From: Aliiroseovarius zhejiangensis
Lineage (GTDB): Bacteria; Pseudomonadota; Alphaproteobacteria; Rhodobacterales; Rhodobacteraceae
Assembly: GCF_014656375.1 (NCBI RefSeq)
Contig: NZ_BNCH01000006.1
Coordinates: forward strand, 62,001 to 126,000
DNA length: 64,000 bases
Direction of reading: 5' to 3'
Each line of letters begins with the position of its first letter. Position 1 is the stretch's first letter. The translations under genes were made by a program, and so were the position numbers. Below, piece by piece: positions 17,591-26,919 of this stretch. Below the pieces are notes generated by a model, which was given only the letters and a program-made list of their open reading frames with translations, searched no databases and was not told the origin of the DNA.

Positions 17591-18241
17591 CTAAACCCGC
17601 GTCAGTACCCGGTTTTCCAGCCGATACCCGCCCGGTGCGATCGCGGCCCGGAACTCAGGGTCGTGGCTGACCAGCAGGATCGCCTGCTCCAACCCTTTCA
17701 GGATCGCCACCAACCGCGCGTAATTGTCCGGGTCCAGCGCGTTTGTCGGTTCGTCCAGAATCAGGACCTCGGGTTCCATCGCCAGCACCGTCGCCAGCGT
17801 CACCAGCCGCTTTTCACCCCCCGACAGCTTGTGGGTCACGCGGTCGCGCAGATGCGTCAGACCCAGACGTGCAAGAATGTCATCGACAATTGCCACAGCC
17901 TCGTCCCGCGTCTTACCCAGGTTCAGCGGCCCGAAGGCGATGTCTTCGGCCACGGTGGGGCAGAACAACTGATCATCGGCATCCTGAAAGACGAAGCCGA
18001 TCCGGCGGCGTACCTCGTGGAAGTCAACCTCGTCCTTTCGGGGTTTGTCGAAGGCGGTGATCGTTCCCTGCGCGGGAGGCAGAAGCCCCATGACGATCTT
18101 CAGAAGCGTGGTTTTTCCTGCCCCGTTCGGCCCGATCAGCGACAGCCGTTCGCCCGGATCCAACCGCATCGAGGCGCCCTCCAGCACCGGATCAAGGCCG
18201 GGATAGGCAAAGTGGATGCCGGACAGCTCAAGCAGCGGCAT
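17591..18241 (-). CDS. cbiO: Cobalt ECF transporter ATPase CbiO
   Basis: This protein of about 216 residues has Walker A GPNGAGKTT (37-45), signature LSGGEKR and Walker B VLILDEP, with the ECF-type start FAYPGLDPVLEGAS. It drives metal import with the CbiQ coupling protein. The start at 18241 (MPLLELSG) overlaps the end of cbiQ by 14 bases; an in-frame start 12 codons earlier gives an extension that does not resemble the family. It is the last gene of the riboswitch-controlled operon. Confidence 0.9.
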   Translation of the reverse strand: MPLLELSGIHFAYPGLDPVLEGASMRLDPGERLSLIGPNGAGKTTLLKIVMGLLPPAQGTITAFDKPRKDEVDFHEVRRRIGFVFQDADDQLFCPTVAEDIAFGPLNLGKTRDEAVAIVDDILARLGLTHLRDRVTHKLSGGEKRLVTLATVLAMEPEVLILDEPTNALDPDNYARLVAILKGLEQAILLVSHDPEFRAAIAPGGYRLENRVLTRV

Positions 18242-19016
18242 AGACAACCTCGGCCCAGACAAGGGCAGCCATAGCAAGACACAGCGCCGCCGCGAAGGCC
18301 AGGTCGGTGCGGGTCAGGCGAAATTCGTCCAGCAGCACGATCCGGCCGGAAAAGCCCCGGCATTTCATCGCCGCCAGAATACGTTCCGACCGTTCAATTG
18401 CACGCACCAGCATCATCCCCACCAGATAGCCATAGCTGCGATAGGTGTGCCAGTTGGTACCGGGCCGAAACGCGCGCAGTTTCATCGAGGTGCGCAGGCG
18501 CTGATATTCCTCGCGCAAGACGTCGATATAGCGGATCGTGAACATCATCAGATGCACCAGACGTTCGGGGGTTTTCAGGGCAAACAGGGCATGGCCCATG
18601 GTGACAGGCTCCATCGAGCCGACCATGGTCATCACCGCCAGAATGACCGCGTTGGCGGTCAGGCCTATCTCGACCGCGCGCCACAGACCTTCCCAGCTGG
18701 CCGAAACTCCCCAAACCGTGAAGATCGGCGTGCCGGGCATGGTGAAGGGCAACAGAACCAGCATGAAGATGATGAACGTGTCCATCATCGCCATCCGCTT
18801 CAGGGTCTTTTGGAACGGCAGCCCGGAAATGGCCAGCAGCCACATGGACAGCACCATCGCGCCCGACAGCACCCGCAGATCGGACAGACCCACCACGGTG
18901 ATGGCATACAGCACCGTGACCACCACCCGCATCCGCGGATCCAGCGAAGTGATCGCAGACCGAAACCCGCCAAACCCGGAAATTGCCTTGTCGTCGCCCG
19001 TCAGAACATAGGTCAT
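18228..19016 (-). CDS. cbiQ: Cobalt ECF transporter transmembrane protein CbiQ
   Basis: This 262-residue membrane protein has about six helices and the two cytoplasmic Ala-Arg-Gly-type coupling motifs in modified form (SMKLRAFRPG and AAMKCRGFSG) that contact the ATPase. It is the energy-coupling scaffold for CbiM and CbiO. It overlaps its neighbours on both sides (4 bases with the NikL-like gene, 14 bases with cbiO), so the operon is translationally coupled. Confidence 0.9.
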   Translation of the reverse strand: MTYVLTGDDKAISGFGGFRSAITSLDPRMRVVVTVLYAITVVGLSDLRVLSGAMVLSMWLLAISGLPFQKTLKRMAMMDTFIIFMLVLLPFTMPGTPIFTVWGVSASWEGLWRAVEIGLTANAVILAVMTMVGSMEPVTMGHALFALKTPERLVHLMMFTIRYIDVLREEYQRLRTSMKLRAFRPGTNWHTYRSYGYLVGMMLVRAIERSERILAAMKCRGFSGRIVLLDEFRLTRTDLAFAAALCLAMAALVWAEVVYAAA

Positions 19017-19603
19017 GTCTTGCCCCCCAGCTTGCGTCGCGCCGCAATATAGAAGCCCAGCCCGAACAGGCCGAAAATATAGCCTATTCCACCCAAAACG
19101 GACTGAAAGTCCGACTTGTTCTTGTAAGCTGACAGCTCCTGCCGGATCGGGCGCAGCTCATCGCGCAGCATCTTGGCAAGCTCGGCGCGGGTGTCATCGG
19201 ACAGGCCCGGCATTTGGGGCGCCATCGACCCTATCGTCCCCGCCAGAACCGATGCGCCCGCGCTGTCAGCGGCGGCGGTTTCACCCAGAATGCCTGCGAC
19301 TTCGGCGGCGGGCATGATGGCTTCGGCCACATGGCCTGCGCCAAGATTGCCGCGAAAGATATGGGTAATCGGTTGGCTGGGCGTGAACAGGAAAAACCCG
19401 TCTGCATCGGTGCGTGTTTCGCCCAGCTTGTTGCCATTGTTGTCAAACACCTCGATGACCAGATCAGCGGCCATATCACCGCTGGAAAAACCAACCTCGC
19501 CCTCGATCGCATCGCCGGACGGAAAAACCGAAGCAATCACGTTGTGGGCCAAGGCAGGCAATGGGGCCAGAACAGTGACCAACAGAAGCAATATCCGGAT
19601 CAT
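19013..19603 (-). CDS. NikL/CbiL-like auxiliary component of the cobalt transporter
   Basis: This 196-residue protein has an N-terminal signal (MIRILLLLVTVLAPLPALAH), a periplasmic region with a carboxypeptidase-regulatory-like beta fold (GNKLGETRTDADGFFLF), a helical stretch and one C-terminal membrane segment (IGYIFGLFGLGFYIAARRK). This arrangement fits NikL-type proteins, which replace CbiN in some nickel/cobalt ECF systems. The mature protein would start at His (HNVIASVF), a possible metal ligand. It lies between cbiM and cbiQ with 4-base overlaps. Confidence 0.75.
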   Translation of the reverse strand: MIRILLLLVTVLAPLPALAHNVIASVFPSGDAIEGEVGFSSGDMAADLVIEVFDNNGNKLGETRTDADGFFLFTPSQPITHIFRGNLGAGHVAEAIMPAAEVAGILGETAAADSAGASVLAGTIGSMAPQMPGLSDDTRAELAKMLRDELRPIRQELSAYKNKSDFQSVLGGIGYIFGLFGLGFYIAARRKLGGKT

Positions 19604-20217
19604 GCCCAGCCCCCCTTGGCGTCCAGAAACAATTCGGGCTTTACCCGACGCGCCAGGTATATGGCCGCGCCGGTCAACAACGCCTCGACCGCCATCACGG
19701 GAATATGCGCCACGAACACCAGCTTGGCGGCGGCGGCAAATTCGTCGCCGGACAGCATCAGTGAAAACGCCACGGCAAGCGTGGTGACAGCGATGGCGAC
19801 CCCGCCACCAATCCCGCCCCAGATCGCACCATGCAAGGGCGAGCCGCGCGACACCATGGGGCGGAACAGCAGCCCGGCCAACACCGCGGGCAGCGCGATG
19901 TTCACCGCGTTCACGCCCAGCACGGTCAACCCGCCGAAACCGAAGAACACTGCTTGCAGCAGAAGCCCGACAAACAGCGCCGGAAACGCCGCCCAGCCCA
20001 GCACCAGCCCCGCCAGCCCGTTCAGGATCAAATGGACCGAGCTTGGGCCGATCGGCACGTGGATCAGCGAGGCGACGAAGAAGCTGGCCGACAGCACCCC
20101 TGCCGCCGGAATGCGTTCCAGTGGCAGGTGTTTCAAACCCATCGCGATGCCACCGACGGCGACAACCGCACCGCCGATGACCACCGGGTTGGACAGCGCG
20201 CCGTCTACGATATGCAT
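19600..20217 (-). CDS. cbiM: Cobalt ECF transporter substrate-binding membrane protein CbiM
   Basis: This 205-residue membrane protein begins MHIVDG. In CbiM/NikM the free N-terminus and His2 form part of the metal site, so the start is well fixed. A second conserved segment, SSVHLILNGLAGLVLGW, carries another metal-ligand His. CbiM is the specificity subunit of the transporter; the B12 riboswitch upstream points to cobalt rather than nickel. Confidence 0.92.
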   Translation of the reverse strand: MHIVDGALSNPVVIGGAVVAVGGIAMGLKHLPLERIPAAGVLSASFFVASLIHVPIGPSSVHLILNGLAGLVLGWAAFPALFVGLLLQAVFFGFGGLTVLGVNAVNIALPAVLAGLLFRPMVSRGSPLHGAIWGGIGGGVAIAVTTLAVAFSLMLSGDEFAAAAKLVFVAHIPVMAVEALLTGAAIYLARRVKPELFLDAKGGWA

Positions 20218-20227
20218 GAGCGCGCCC

Positions 20228-21013
20228 TCACTTCATGTCCTCGGCACGGATCCAGATGACGGCGTCTTGCGACAGGTCTTTGCCCTCGTGTTCTGTCACG
20301 GGACCAGAGCCTAGTGCAGCGAAACCCCAGTATCCCGCCTTGGGAATGCCGAAGGTGAACACGCCGTTCTGGTCGGCGATCACCACCACCGACCCGCCCG
20401 GCATGGGCTGTGCGGTTGGTTTGGTGGTCGCGAATGCCTCAAGATCCGGCTCGGCGGCCATGTATTCGACCTCGATCTCGGCCCCCGGCACCGGCTCACC
20501 CTCGGCCAGCACCTGGCCCGAAAAGGTGGACCCCACGATCACGTTATATGGCTTGTTCAGCGGCAGGATTTCCGTCGGCAACCCGACCGGCTGGTCCCAA
20601 TCCGTGGGCAGCGTGTTGCGGTTCAGCACGACTTTGGTGATCTGCTGGATGAACAGATCTTCACTTTCCTCGTAATAAGGCGCGGGGACGGTGACGACGA
20701 CATAATCGCCCGACCGTTTCACCGGAACGGTGGCGCGATAGGCGGCGGCCTCGTTCGCAGCGCCTGTGAAGGATGCAGGCTCCAACCGATCCGACAGATC
20801 AACCTTTTCGCCATTATGCACCATGAAGAATTCCTGCGGCACGCCCATATCCATCACATGGCCGTTTTCAAACGGGTGCCAGAAGATCAGGCCCATCGGC
20901 ACATCGCCGGGGCGGTCGATCATCGCGTCTTCGGTGTAGTTCAGCTGGAAATGCGCCACAGCGGTGGCGGGAAGCAAAGCGGCCAAAGCGGTGGCCAGTA
21001 GACAAGTTTTCAT
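20228..21013 (-). CDS. NikK/DUF4198-type periplasmic protein of the cobalt transporter operon
   Basis: This 261-residue exported protein (signal MKTCLLATALAALLPATAVA) starts its mature part with HFQLNYTED, and consists of beta-sandwich segments (IFWHPFENGHVMDMG, GDYVVVTVPAPYY) typical of DUF4198/NikK. These are accessory periplasmic parts of nickel/cobalt ECF systems. It is the first gene of the operon, with AGAGGA before the ATG and the cobalamin riboswitch in its leader. A direct metal-binding role through the N-terminal His is inference. Confidence 0.82.
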   Translation of the reverse strand: MKTCLLATALAALLPATAVAHFQLNYTEDAMIDRPGDVPMGLIFWHPFENGHVMDMGVPQEFFMVHNGEKVDLSDRLEPASFTGAANEAAAYRATVPVKRSGDYVVVTVPAPYYEESEDLFIQQITKVVLNRNTLPTDWDQPVGLPTEILPLNKPYNVIVGSTFSGQVLAEGEPVPGAEIEVEYMAAEPDLEAFATTKPTAQPMPGGSVVVIADQNGVFTFGIPKAGYWGFAALGSGPVTEHEGKDLSQDAVIWIRAEDMK

Positions 21014-21129
21014 GTCGTCCTCTCAAAAAAGTGCAGACGGGTGCCTGCGTTCAAGAAGGATCAACGGGGATAGTGGCTCGGGATGGTCCTGTGACCGCCG
21101 GGCCAGACGCTCACCCCGGCGTCCGGTGG

Positions 21130-21340
21130 AAATGGGCAGATGCCCAGCGTCCGGCAGGTCTCCTGACTCGCGGGTCTTGGCTTGGCTGGCCTTCCCGGGA
21201 CGTGTCCCAGTGGCATTGTCAGCTTCGCTCGCCGCTCACAGTTGCGGGGGCAGTTACGGGTTTGGCGCCTGTTGGCTCCTCCTCACCGTATTCCCTATTA
21301 CTACCGTGGTGCCTCTGCACGCACGGAACCGATCGCCTGA
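21130..21340 (-). ncRNA. Cobalamin (B12) riboswitch controlling the cobalt transporter operon
   Basis: Read on the minus strand, the region contains the conserved core CCCGCAACTGTGA, an upstream GGGAATACGGTGAGG element and the B12 box AGTCAGGAGACCTGCC (plus-strand positions 21153-21168). These are the hallmarks of the cobalamin riboswitch, which lowers expression when adenosylcobalamin is plentiful. Downstream, GCCGGACGC can pair with GCGTCTGGC before the start of the NikK-like gene. No T run follows, so control of translation is more likely than termination. Ends are approximate. Confidence 0.93.
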
Positions 21341-21476
21341 CTTCCATGTCAGACGCGAAGGGGAGGTGTCAAGCAAATGCATGTCGGCGTTGACGTCTCT
21401 GATACGCAAAACTGAGTCGTGGATACGCGTAAGCCATTGATAATTTATTCATTTTTCTAAGCAACTTTTTGACGGC

Positions 21477-21491
21477 GTGACCCGATGTCAC
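21477..21491. promoter_or_regulatory. Palindrome upstream of the CDF exporter gene
   Basis: GTGAC-CCGAT-GTCAC is a perfect 5-bp inverted repeat in a fairly AT-rich stretch between the riboswitch and the cation exporter gene. It could be an operator for the exporter or for the riboswitch transcript, but no known consensus is matched. The rest of 21341-21564 holds no gene I can support. Confidence 0.3.
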
Positions 21492-21564
21492 GAGCGGATT
21501 GATCTTCCGACCCAATCGCCGCACTGTGCGAAACAAAATGACGTCGAACTCGCGCGGGCCACAA

Positions 21565-22488
21565 ATGTCACATCAAGATCACCACAGCCACGACCATCAC
21601 GACCACATCCCCAAGAACGAACGCAAGATCGCCATCGCTGCGATCCTGACCGGCGGGTTCATGCTGGCCGAACTGGTGGGTGGGCTTCTGTCCGGGTCAC
21701 TGGCGCTGATCGCCGACGCCGGGCATATGCTGACCGACTTCGCATCGCTGATGCTGGCGTGGTTTGCATTTCGGCTGGCGCGGCGACCGGCAGATTGGAA
21801 GCGCACTTACGGGTTTGACCGCTTCTCGGTGCTGGCAGCCTTTGTGAACGGCCTTTCGCTGTTCCTGATCGCAGCATGGATCACGTGGGAGGCGATCGAG
21901 CGTCTGACAGCTCCGGTCGAGGTTCTGGGCGGCACGATGCTGGTCATCGCGGTGCTGGGCCTGTTGGTGAACATCGTGGCGTTTCTGGTTCTGACCCGTG
22001 GCGAAGGCGATAATCTGAACGTCCGCGCTGCTGCCCTGCATGTGGCGGGGGATTTGTTGGGGTCGATTGCCGCCATTGTCGCTGCCGTGGTCATTCTGGT
22101 CACAGGCTGGACGCCGATTGACCCGATCCTGTCGGTGCTCGTCGCGCTGATCATCCTGCGCTCGGCGTGGAGGGTGGTGCGCGAAAGCGCCCATATTTTG
22201 CTGGAGGCCACACCGCAAGGCTTCGACCGGCGCGAGGTTGCCACCCAGCTTGAAGCCTTGGCCGGTGTGCACACCGTCGCCCATATCCATGCCTGGTCGG
22301 TCACGCAGGAACGCCCGATGGTCACGATGGAGGTCACGCCCAGCAAGGGCGCCGATCCGCAAGCGGTCAAAGCGCGCGTCAAGAAACACCTGCGCGACAG
22401 CTTTCACATCGACCACGCCACGGTCGAAATGAATGGCAACGACAGGTCGACAGAAAAAACAGGCTCTAACAGCGGAAATAGTCTCTGA
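21565..22488 (+). CDS. CDF-family cation diffusion facilitator (zinc/cobalt exporter)
   Basis: This protein of about 307 residues starts with a His-rich tail (HHSHDHHDHIP), has six membrane helices and the paired metal-site motifs of zinc-type CDF proteins, DAGHMLTD in helix 2 and HVAGD in helix 5, followed by a cytoplasmic ferredoxin-like domain with HIHAW. It exports Zn2+ or similar ions by proton exchange. The start at 21565 puts the His-rich tail first; ATG 21538 and TTG 21499 are alternatives, and none has a clear ribosome site. Confidence 0.88.
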   Translation: MSHQDHHSHDHHDHIPKNERKIAIAAILTGGFMLAELVGGLLSGSLALIADAGHMLTDFASLMLAWFAFRLARRPADWKRTYGFDRFSVLAAFVNGLSLFLIAAWITWEAIERLTAPVEVLGGTMLVIAVLGLLVNIVAFLVLTRGEGDNLNVRAAALHVAGDLLGSIAAIVAAVVILVTGWTPIDPILSVLVALIILRSAWRVVRESAHILLEATPQGFDRREVATQLEALAGVHTVAHIHAWSVTQERPMVTMEVTPSKGADPQAVKARVKKHLRDSFHIDHATVEMNGNDRSTEKTGSNSGNSL

Positions 22489-22513
22489 ATGCAAAACCCG
22501 CCCGGAAACCATC

Positions 22514-23686
22514 ATGCCTGATACGCCTGCGCCGACGATCCTGTCTGCCCGCAATGCGGTGATCGCCATGTTCGTGTTGAACGGCGCATTGTTTGGCCTG
22601 TGGGCGTCGCGCATCCCGACGGTGTCAGCCAAACTGTCCTTGGACCCCGGCACATTGGGGCTGCTGCTATTGCTGATGGGCGGCGGTGCGATCGCCGCCT
22701 TTCCGTTGGCAGGGCGCTGGGTGGATCGCCACGGGGCGGCGGTCACGACGGTTTGGATCGCCACCATTCACGCCTTGTCGATCCTTGGCATCGGGCTGGC
22801 GCCGACGGTCCTGACCCTCGCCGCGGCGCTGTTCTTTTTCGGTGCGACCCATGGCGCGATGGATGTGGCGATGAATGCATGGGCCGGCGCGGTCGAACGC
22901 CACCTGCCCCGCCCGATGATGTCGCGCTTCCATGCCTCGTGGTCGGTGGGCGCGGGGATCGGCGCAGCATCCGGGTTCGGCGCGATCAAGCTGGCCCTGC
23001 CGCTTCTGGCCCATAGCCTGCTGGTGATCGGCCCAGTCGCCGCGCTGTGCCTCTGGCTGGCCCTTGCGCCGTCCCGCGCGCCGCACTGGGCGCCTGCACC
23101 GCAAGGCGGGGCCAAACCCGCACCTCTGTTTACACTGCCCAAGGGCCCGCTTGTGCTGGTTGGACTGATCGCGATGTGCGCGTCACTGGGCGAAGGCGCG
23201 ATGGCCGATTGGGGTGCGATTTTCCTGATGACCACAACCGGCGTGACCGAGGCGTCCGCCGCCATCGGCTATGCGGTCTTTTCGGTCGCAATGGTCATCA
23301 TGCGATTGGGCGGAGATAGGGTCACATTTCGTTATGGTCCCGCCCGCACCGCGCGGCTGGCAGGGATCATCGCCGCCTTCGGGGCCGGGCTGGCGGTGGG
23401 CATCGCCACCTATCCGGTGGCTCTGGTCGGGTTTGCCCTGATGGGGGTGGGCTATGCCGTCATCATGCCGCTGGCCTTCAGCCGTGCCACCAACGACCCC
23501 ATCCTGTCGCCCGGCAAGGCGGTCGCCAGCCTGGCCACGCTGGGCTATGGCGGGCTGTTGATGGGGCCGCCGGTGATCGGTTTCATTGCCGAAGCAACCT
23601 CGATCCGCGTGGGCTTTGCGGTGCTTATGGCACTGGCCGTGTTGATGGCGACACTGGCCCCGGCCCTCAGACCGCCCGCGCCTTAG
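22514..23686 (+). CDS. MFS transporter (YbjJ-like)
   Basis: This protein of about 390 residues has 12 predicted membrane helices. The early segment FGLWASRIPTVSAKL and the DRHG loop after helix 2 are typical of the YbjJ-like group of major facilitators, whose substrates are mostly unknown. It starts 25 bases after the exporter gene and probably shares its transcript. Its stop codon overlaps that of the converging RND gene. Confidence 0.82.
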   Translation: MPDTPAPTILSARNAVIAMFVLNGALFGLWASRIPTVSAKLSLDPGTLGLLLLLMGGGAIAAFPLAGRWVDRHGAAVTTVWIATIHALSILGIGLAPTVLTLAAALFFFGATHGAMDVAMNAWAGAVERHLPRPMMSRFHASWSVGAGIGAASGFGAIKLALPLLAHSLLVIGPVAALCLWLALAPSRAPHWAPAPQGGAKPAPLFTLPKGPLVLVGLIAMCASLGEGAMADWGAIFLMTTTGVTEASAAIGYAVFSVAMVIMRLGGDRVTFRYGPARTARLAGIIAAFGAGLAVGIATYPVALVGFALMGVGYAVIMPLAFSRATNDPILSPGKAVASLATLGYGGLLMGPPVIGFIAEATSIRVGFAVLMALAVLMATLAPALRPPAP

Positions 23687-26600
23687 TCTTCGGTCGCGAC
23701 CGCTGGCCGATAGGGCACATCCGCGTTCTTGAACAACACATAGATCGCCGGGATCACCAGCACCGTCAGCAAAGTGGACGAGGCCAGCCCGAACAGAAGC
23801 GAGATCGCCAGCCCCTGAAAAATCGGGTCGGTCAGGATCACCGCCGCACCGATCATCGCCGCAATCGCGGTCAGCAGGATCGGTTTGAACCGGATCGCAC
23901 CCGCGCGCAGCAGGGTTTCGCGCAACGGTTCATCCCCTTCTGTCCCATGCCGGATGAAATCCACCAGCAGGATCGAGTTGCGCACGATGATCCCCGCCAG
24001 CGCGATGAACCCGATCATCGACGTCGCGGTGAACGCCGCATCGAACAGCCAATGCCCAAACACGATCCCGATGAAAGTCAGCGGGATGGGCGTCAGGATG
24101 ATCAGAGGCACCCTGAACGACCCGAACTGCGCCACAACCAGCACATAGATCGCCAGGATCGCCACCCCGAAGGCCGCGCCCATGTCGCGGAAGGTGACAT
24201 ATGTGACCTCCCATTCCCCGTCCCACAAAAGCGTGGGGGTGGCGTCGCTGTCGGGTTGGCCATGCAGACTGATCTCGGGCTGTGGCACCTCGGCGGACCA
24301 GGGCCGGTCGTCCAGCGCGTCCTGCACGGCAAGAATGCCATAGATCGGCGCTTCGAAATCGCCCGCCATTTCGGCCATCACCATTTCGGCAAAGCGGCCA
24401 TTGTGGCGAAAGATCGGATAGCTTCCGGGCTCTTCAGTGACCGTCACCAGATCGCCCAGTTCGACCACACCCCGGTCGCCCGGCAACAGGTTTGCCGGAA
24501 CAGGGGTCGAGGCCAGACGCGCCGACCAGTTCAACTCGCCCCGCGGCAGGGCCACGCGGATTTCGGTCGGGTCGCGCCCTTCGCCGCGATGGGAATAGCC
24601 CACGGGCATCCCGTCAAACAGCACCCGGATCGTGTCATAGACATCGCTTTGCCGGACGCGGAAAAACTCCAGACTGTCCTGATCAATCGCCAGCCGCAGA
24701 CGCGGGCGGGGCTGGCCGAAACTGTCCTCGATATCCACCACATAGGGCACGGAGGCGAAGGCTTCGCGCACCTCGTGCGCCACGGCACGGCGGGTGTCGG
24801 CGTCGGGGCCATAAATCTCGGCCAGAAGCGTCGCCAACACCGGAGGACCCGGCGGGATTTCCGCAATCTGGATCGAGCCACCGTCGGGAATATCTATATC
24901 CGCCAGCATCTCGCGCGCCGCCAGCGCAATGTCGTGGGACGAGCGGTCGCGGTGGTGCTTGGGTTCAAGATTGACCTGCAAATCCCCCAGTTCAGGCCGC
25001 TTGCGCAGATAGTAATGCCGCACAAGCCCGTTGAAATTGAACGGCGCCGCCGTGCCTGCATGAAGCTGGATCGAGGTTGCTTCGGGCAGTGCCGCCAGCC
25101 GTTCTGCGGCTTCGGTCAGCACGCGTTCGGTGCGTTCCAGGCTGGTGCCTTCGGGCATGTCAACGATCACCTGAAACTCGGATTTGTTGTCAAAAGGCAG
25201 AAGCTTCACGACCACCGTGCGGTCAAAGAAAAAGGTCATCGACCCGCCGGTCAGCACCAGCACAACGATCAGAAACACACCTGCCCGCCAGCGGCTGGCG
25301 ATCACCGGCGCAGCGACGCGGCGGAACATCCGGCCCAGCACGCCTTCGCTTTCATGATCATGCCCATTCGTCTCTGATCCACCGCGACCCGCGATTTTCA
25401 ACATCAGCCACGGGGTCAGGATCACGGCCACGAAGAAGGAGAAGATCATCGCAGCCGACGCATTGACCGGAATCGGTCCCATATAGGGGCCCATCAGGCC
25501 GGACACGAACAGCATGGGCAAAAGGGCGGCCACCACGGTCAGGGTCGCAACGATGGTGGGGTTGCCCACCTCGGCCACCGCCTCGATCGCGGCGGTCACC
25601 CGGCTTCGCCCGTCGCGCATCGCCCAGTGGCGGGCGATGTTTTCAATCACCACAATGGCGTCATCGACCAGAATACCGATGGAAAAGATCAGCGCGAACA
25701 GCGACACGCGGTTGATCGTGTAGCCCATCATGTTCGAGGCAAACAGCGTCAGCAGAATGGTGGTTGGAATGACGATGGCGACCACGATCCCCTCGCGCCA
25801 GCCAATCACGAACGTGACCAGAAGCACGATGGATACGGTAGCAAGACCAAGGTGGAACAGCAGCTCATCCGCCTTCTCATCAGCGGATTCACCATAGTTC
25901 CGGGTGACTTCGACACTGATATCGTCAGGGATCAGCTCGCCGCGCAGAAGCTCCAACCGCTCCAGCACATGCTCGGCCACCAGAACGGCGTTCGCCCCCT
26001 CGCGCTTGGCAATCGCCAGCGTGACGGCAGGCAGGCGGGTCCAGTCGGCGTGGTGATCGTCACGGGTCATGGTCCAGGTGCGCGCGTCCACTGGCGCGCC
26101 GCCCACGACAATATCCGCCACATCGCGCACATAGACAGGGCGCCCGTCGCGGGTGGTAAGCTGCAAAAGGCCAATGTCCGACGGGCTGTGCAGGGTCTGC
26201 CCCGCCGTCACCACCAGGCTGCGGTCCAGCGTGTTAACACGGCCCGCCGGGAAGGTCTGGTTCGCCTCGCCCACGCGGGCGGCGAGTTGTTGCAGGGTGA
26301 CGCCGTACAGGGCCAGCCGTTCGGGGTCGGGTTCAATGCGGATCTGGTCGGTGCGCCCGCCAACGATATAGGTCAGACCCACATCCTGAACCGACATGAG
26401 CGACGCGCGCAACTCCTCGACCAGAGAATAGAGCGCACGGTCATCCCAATGGTCCGCGACCTCGGGCGTGGGCGACAGGGTCAGCGCCACGATGGCCACA
26501 TCATTGATGCCACGCCCCACGATCAGGGGCTGCGGAATGCCCTGCGGGATGCGGTCCATGTTTGCCATGATCCGTTCATTCACGCGCAAGATCGCAGCGT

Positions 26601-26919
26601 CGGGGTCTGTGCCCACGTCAAACCGGGCGGTGACCATCACCTGATCATCCTCGGTCTGCGAATAGATATGTTCGACCGCGTTGATCGAGCCCAGAATGGC
26701 CTCAAGCGGTTCTGTCACCAGTTCGACCGCATCGGGCGCGCGCAAACCATCGGTGCGCAGCATCACATCGACCATGGGGACCGAGATTTGCGGCTCTTCC
26801 TCGCGCGGGATGACAGCCAGTGCGATCAGGCCCATGGCAAGCGACGCCAAGAGCAAAAGCGGCGTCAGGGGCGAACGGATGAACCCCTTGGTCAGATGCC
26901 CGGAAATACCCAGTTTCAT
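23683..26919 (-). CDS. RND-family efflux pump inner-membrane protein
   Basis: This 1078-residue protein has the two-fold layout of RND pumps: 12 membrane helices and two large periplasmic loops. Helix 4 carries the proton-relay pair in GILVDDAIVVIEN. The start PREEEPQISVPMVDVMLR is typical of the HAE-type branch that includes hydrophobe pumps with PREEDP motifs. It pairs with the adaptor encoded upstream (overlap 4 bases). No outer-membrane factor is adjacent; the TolC-like lipoprotein at 385-1818 is a possible partner. Confidence 0.92.
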   Translation of the reverse strand: MKLGISGHLTKGFIRSPLTPLLLLASLAMGLIALAVIPREEEPQISVPMVDVMLRTDGLRAPDAVELVTEPLEAILGSINAVEHIYSQTEDDQVMVTARFDVGTDPDAAILRVNERIMANMDRIPQGIPQPLIVGRGINDVAIVALTLSPTPEVADHWDDRALYSLVEELRASLMSVQDVGLTYIVGGRTDQIRIEPDPERLALYGVTLQQLAARVGEANQTFPAGRVNTLDRSLVVTAGQTLHSPSDIGLLQLTTRDGRPVYVRDVADIVVGGAPVDARTWTMTRDDHHADWTRLPAVTLAIAKREGANAVLVAEHVLERLELLRGELIPDDISVEVTRNYGESADEKADELLFHLGLATVSIVLLVTFVIGWREGIVVAIVIPTTILLTLFASNMMGYTINRVSLFALIFSIGILVDDAIVVIENIARHWAMRDGRSRVTAAIEAVAEVGNPTIVATLTVVAALLPMLFVSGLMGPYMGPIPVNASAAMIFSFFVAVILTPWLMLKIAGRGGSETNGHDHESEGVLGRMFRRVAAPVIASRWRAGVFLIVVLVLTGGSMTFFFDRTVVVKLLPFDNKSEFQVIVDMPEGTSLERTERVLTEAAERLAALPEATSIQLHAGTAAPFNFNGLVRHYYLRKRPELGDLQVNLEPKHHRDRSSHDIALAAREMLADIDIPDGGSIQIAEIPPGPPVLATLLAEIYGPDADTRRAVAHEVREAFASVPYVVDIEDSFGQPRPRLRLAIDQDSLEFFRVRQSDVYDTIRVLFDGMPVGYSHRGEGRDPTEIRVALPRGELNWSARLASTPVPANLLPGDRGVVELGDLVTVTEEPGSYPIFRHNGRFAEMVMAEMAGDFEAPIYGILAVQDALDDRPWSAEVPQPEISLHGQPDSDATPTLLWDGEWEVTYVTFRDMGAAFGVAILAIYVLVVAQFGSFRVPLIILTPIPLTFIGIVFGHWLFDAAFTATSMIGFIALAGIIVRNSILLVDFIRHGTEGDEPLRETLLRAGAIRFKPILLTAIAAMIGAAVILTDPIFQGLAISLLFGLASSTLLTVLVIPAIYVLFKNADVPYRPAVATED

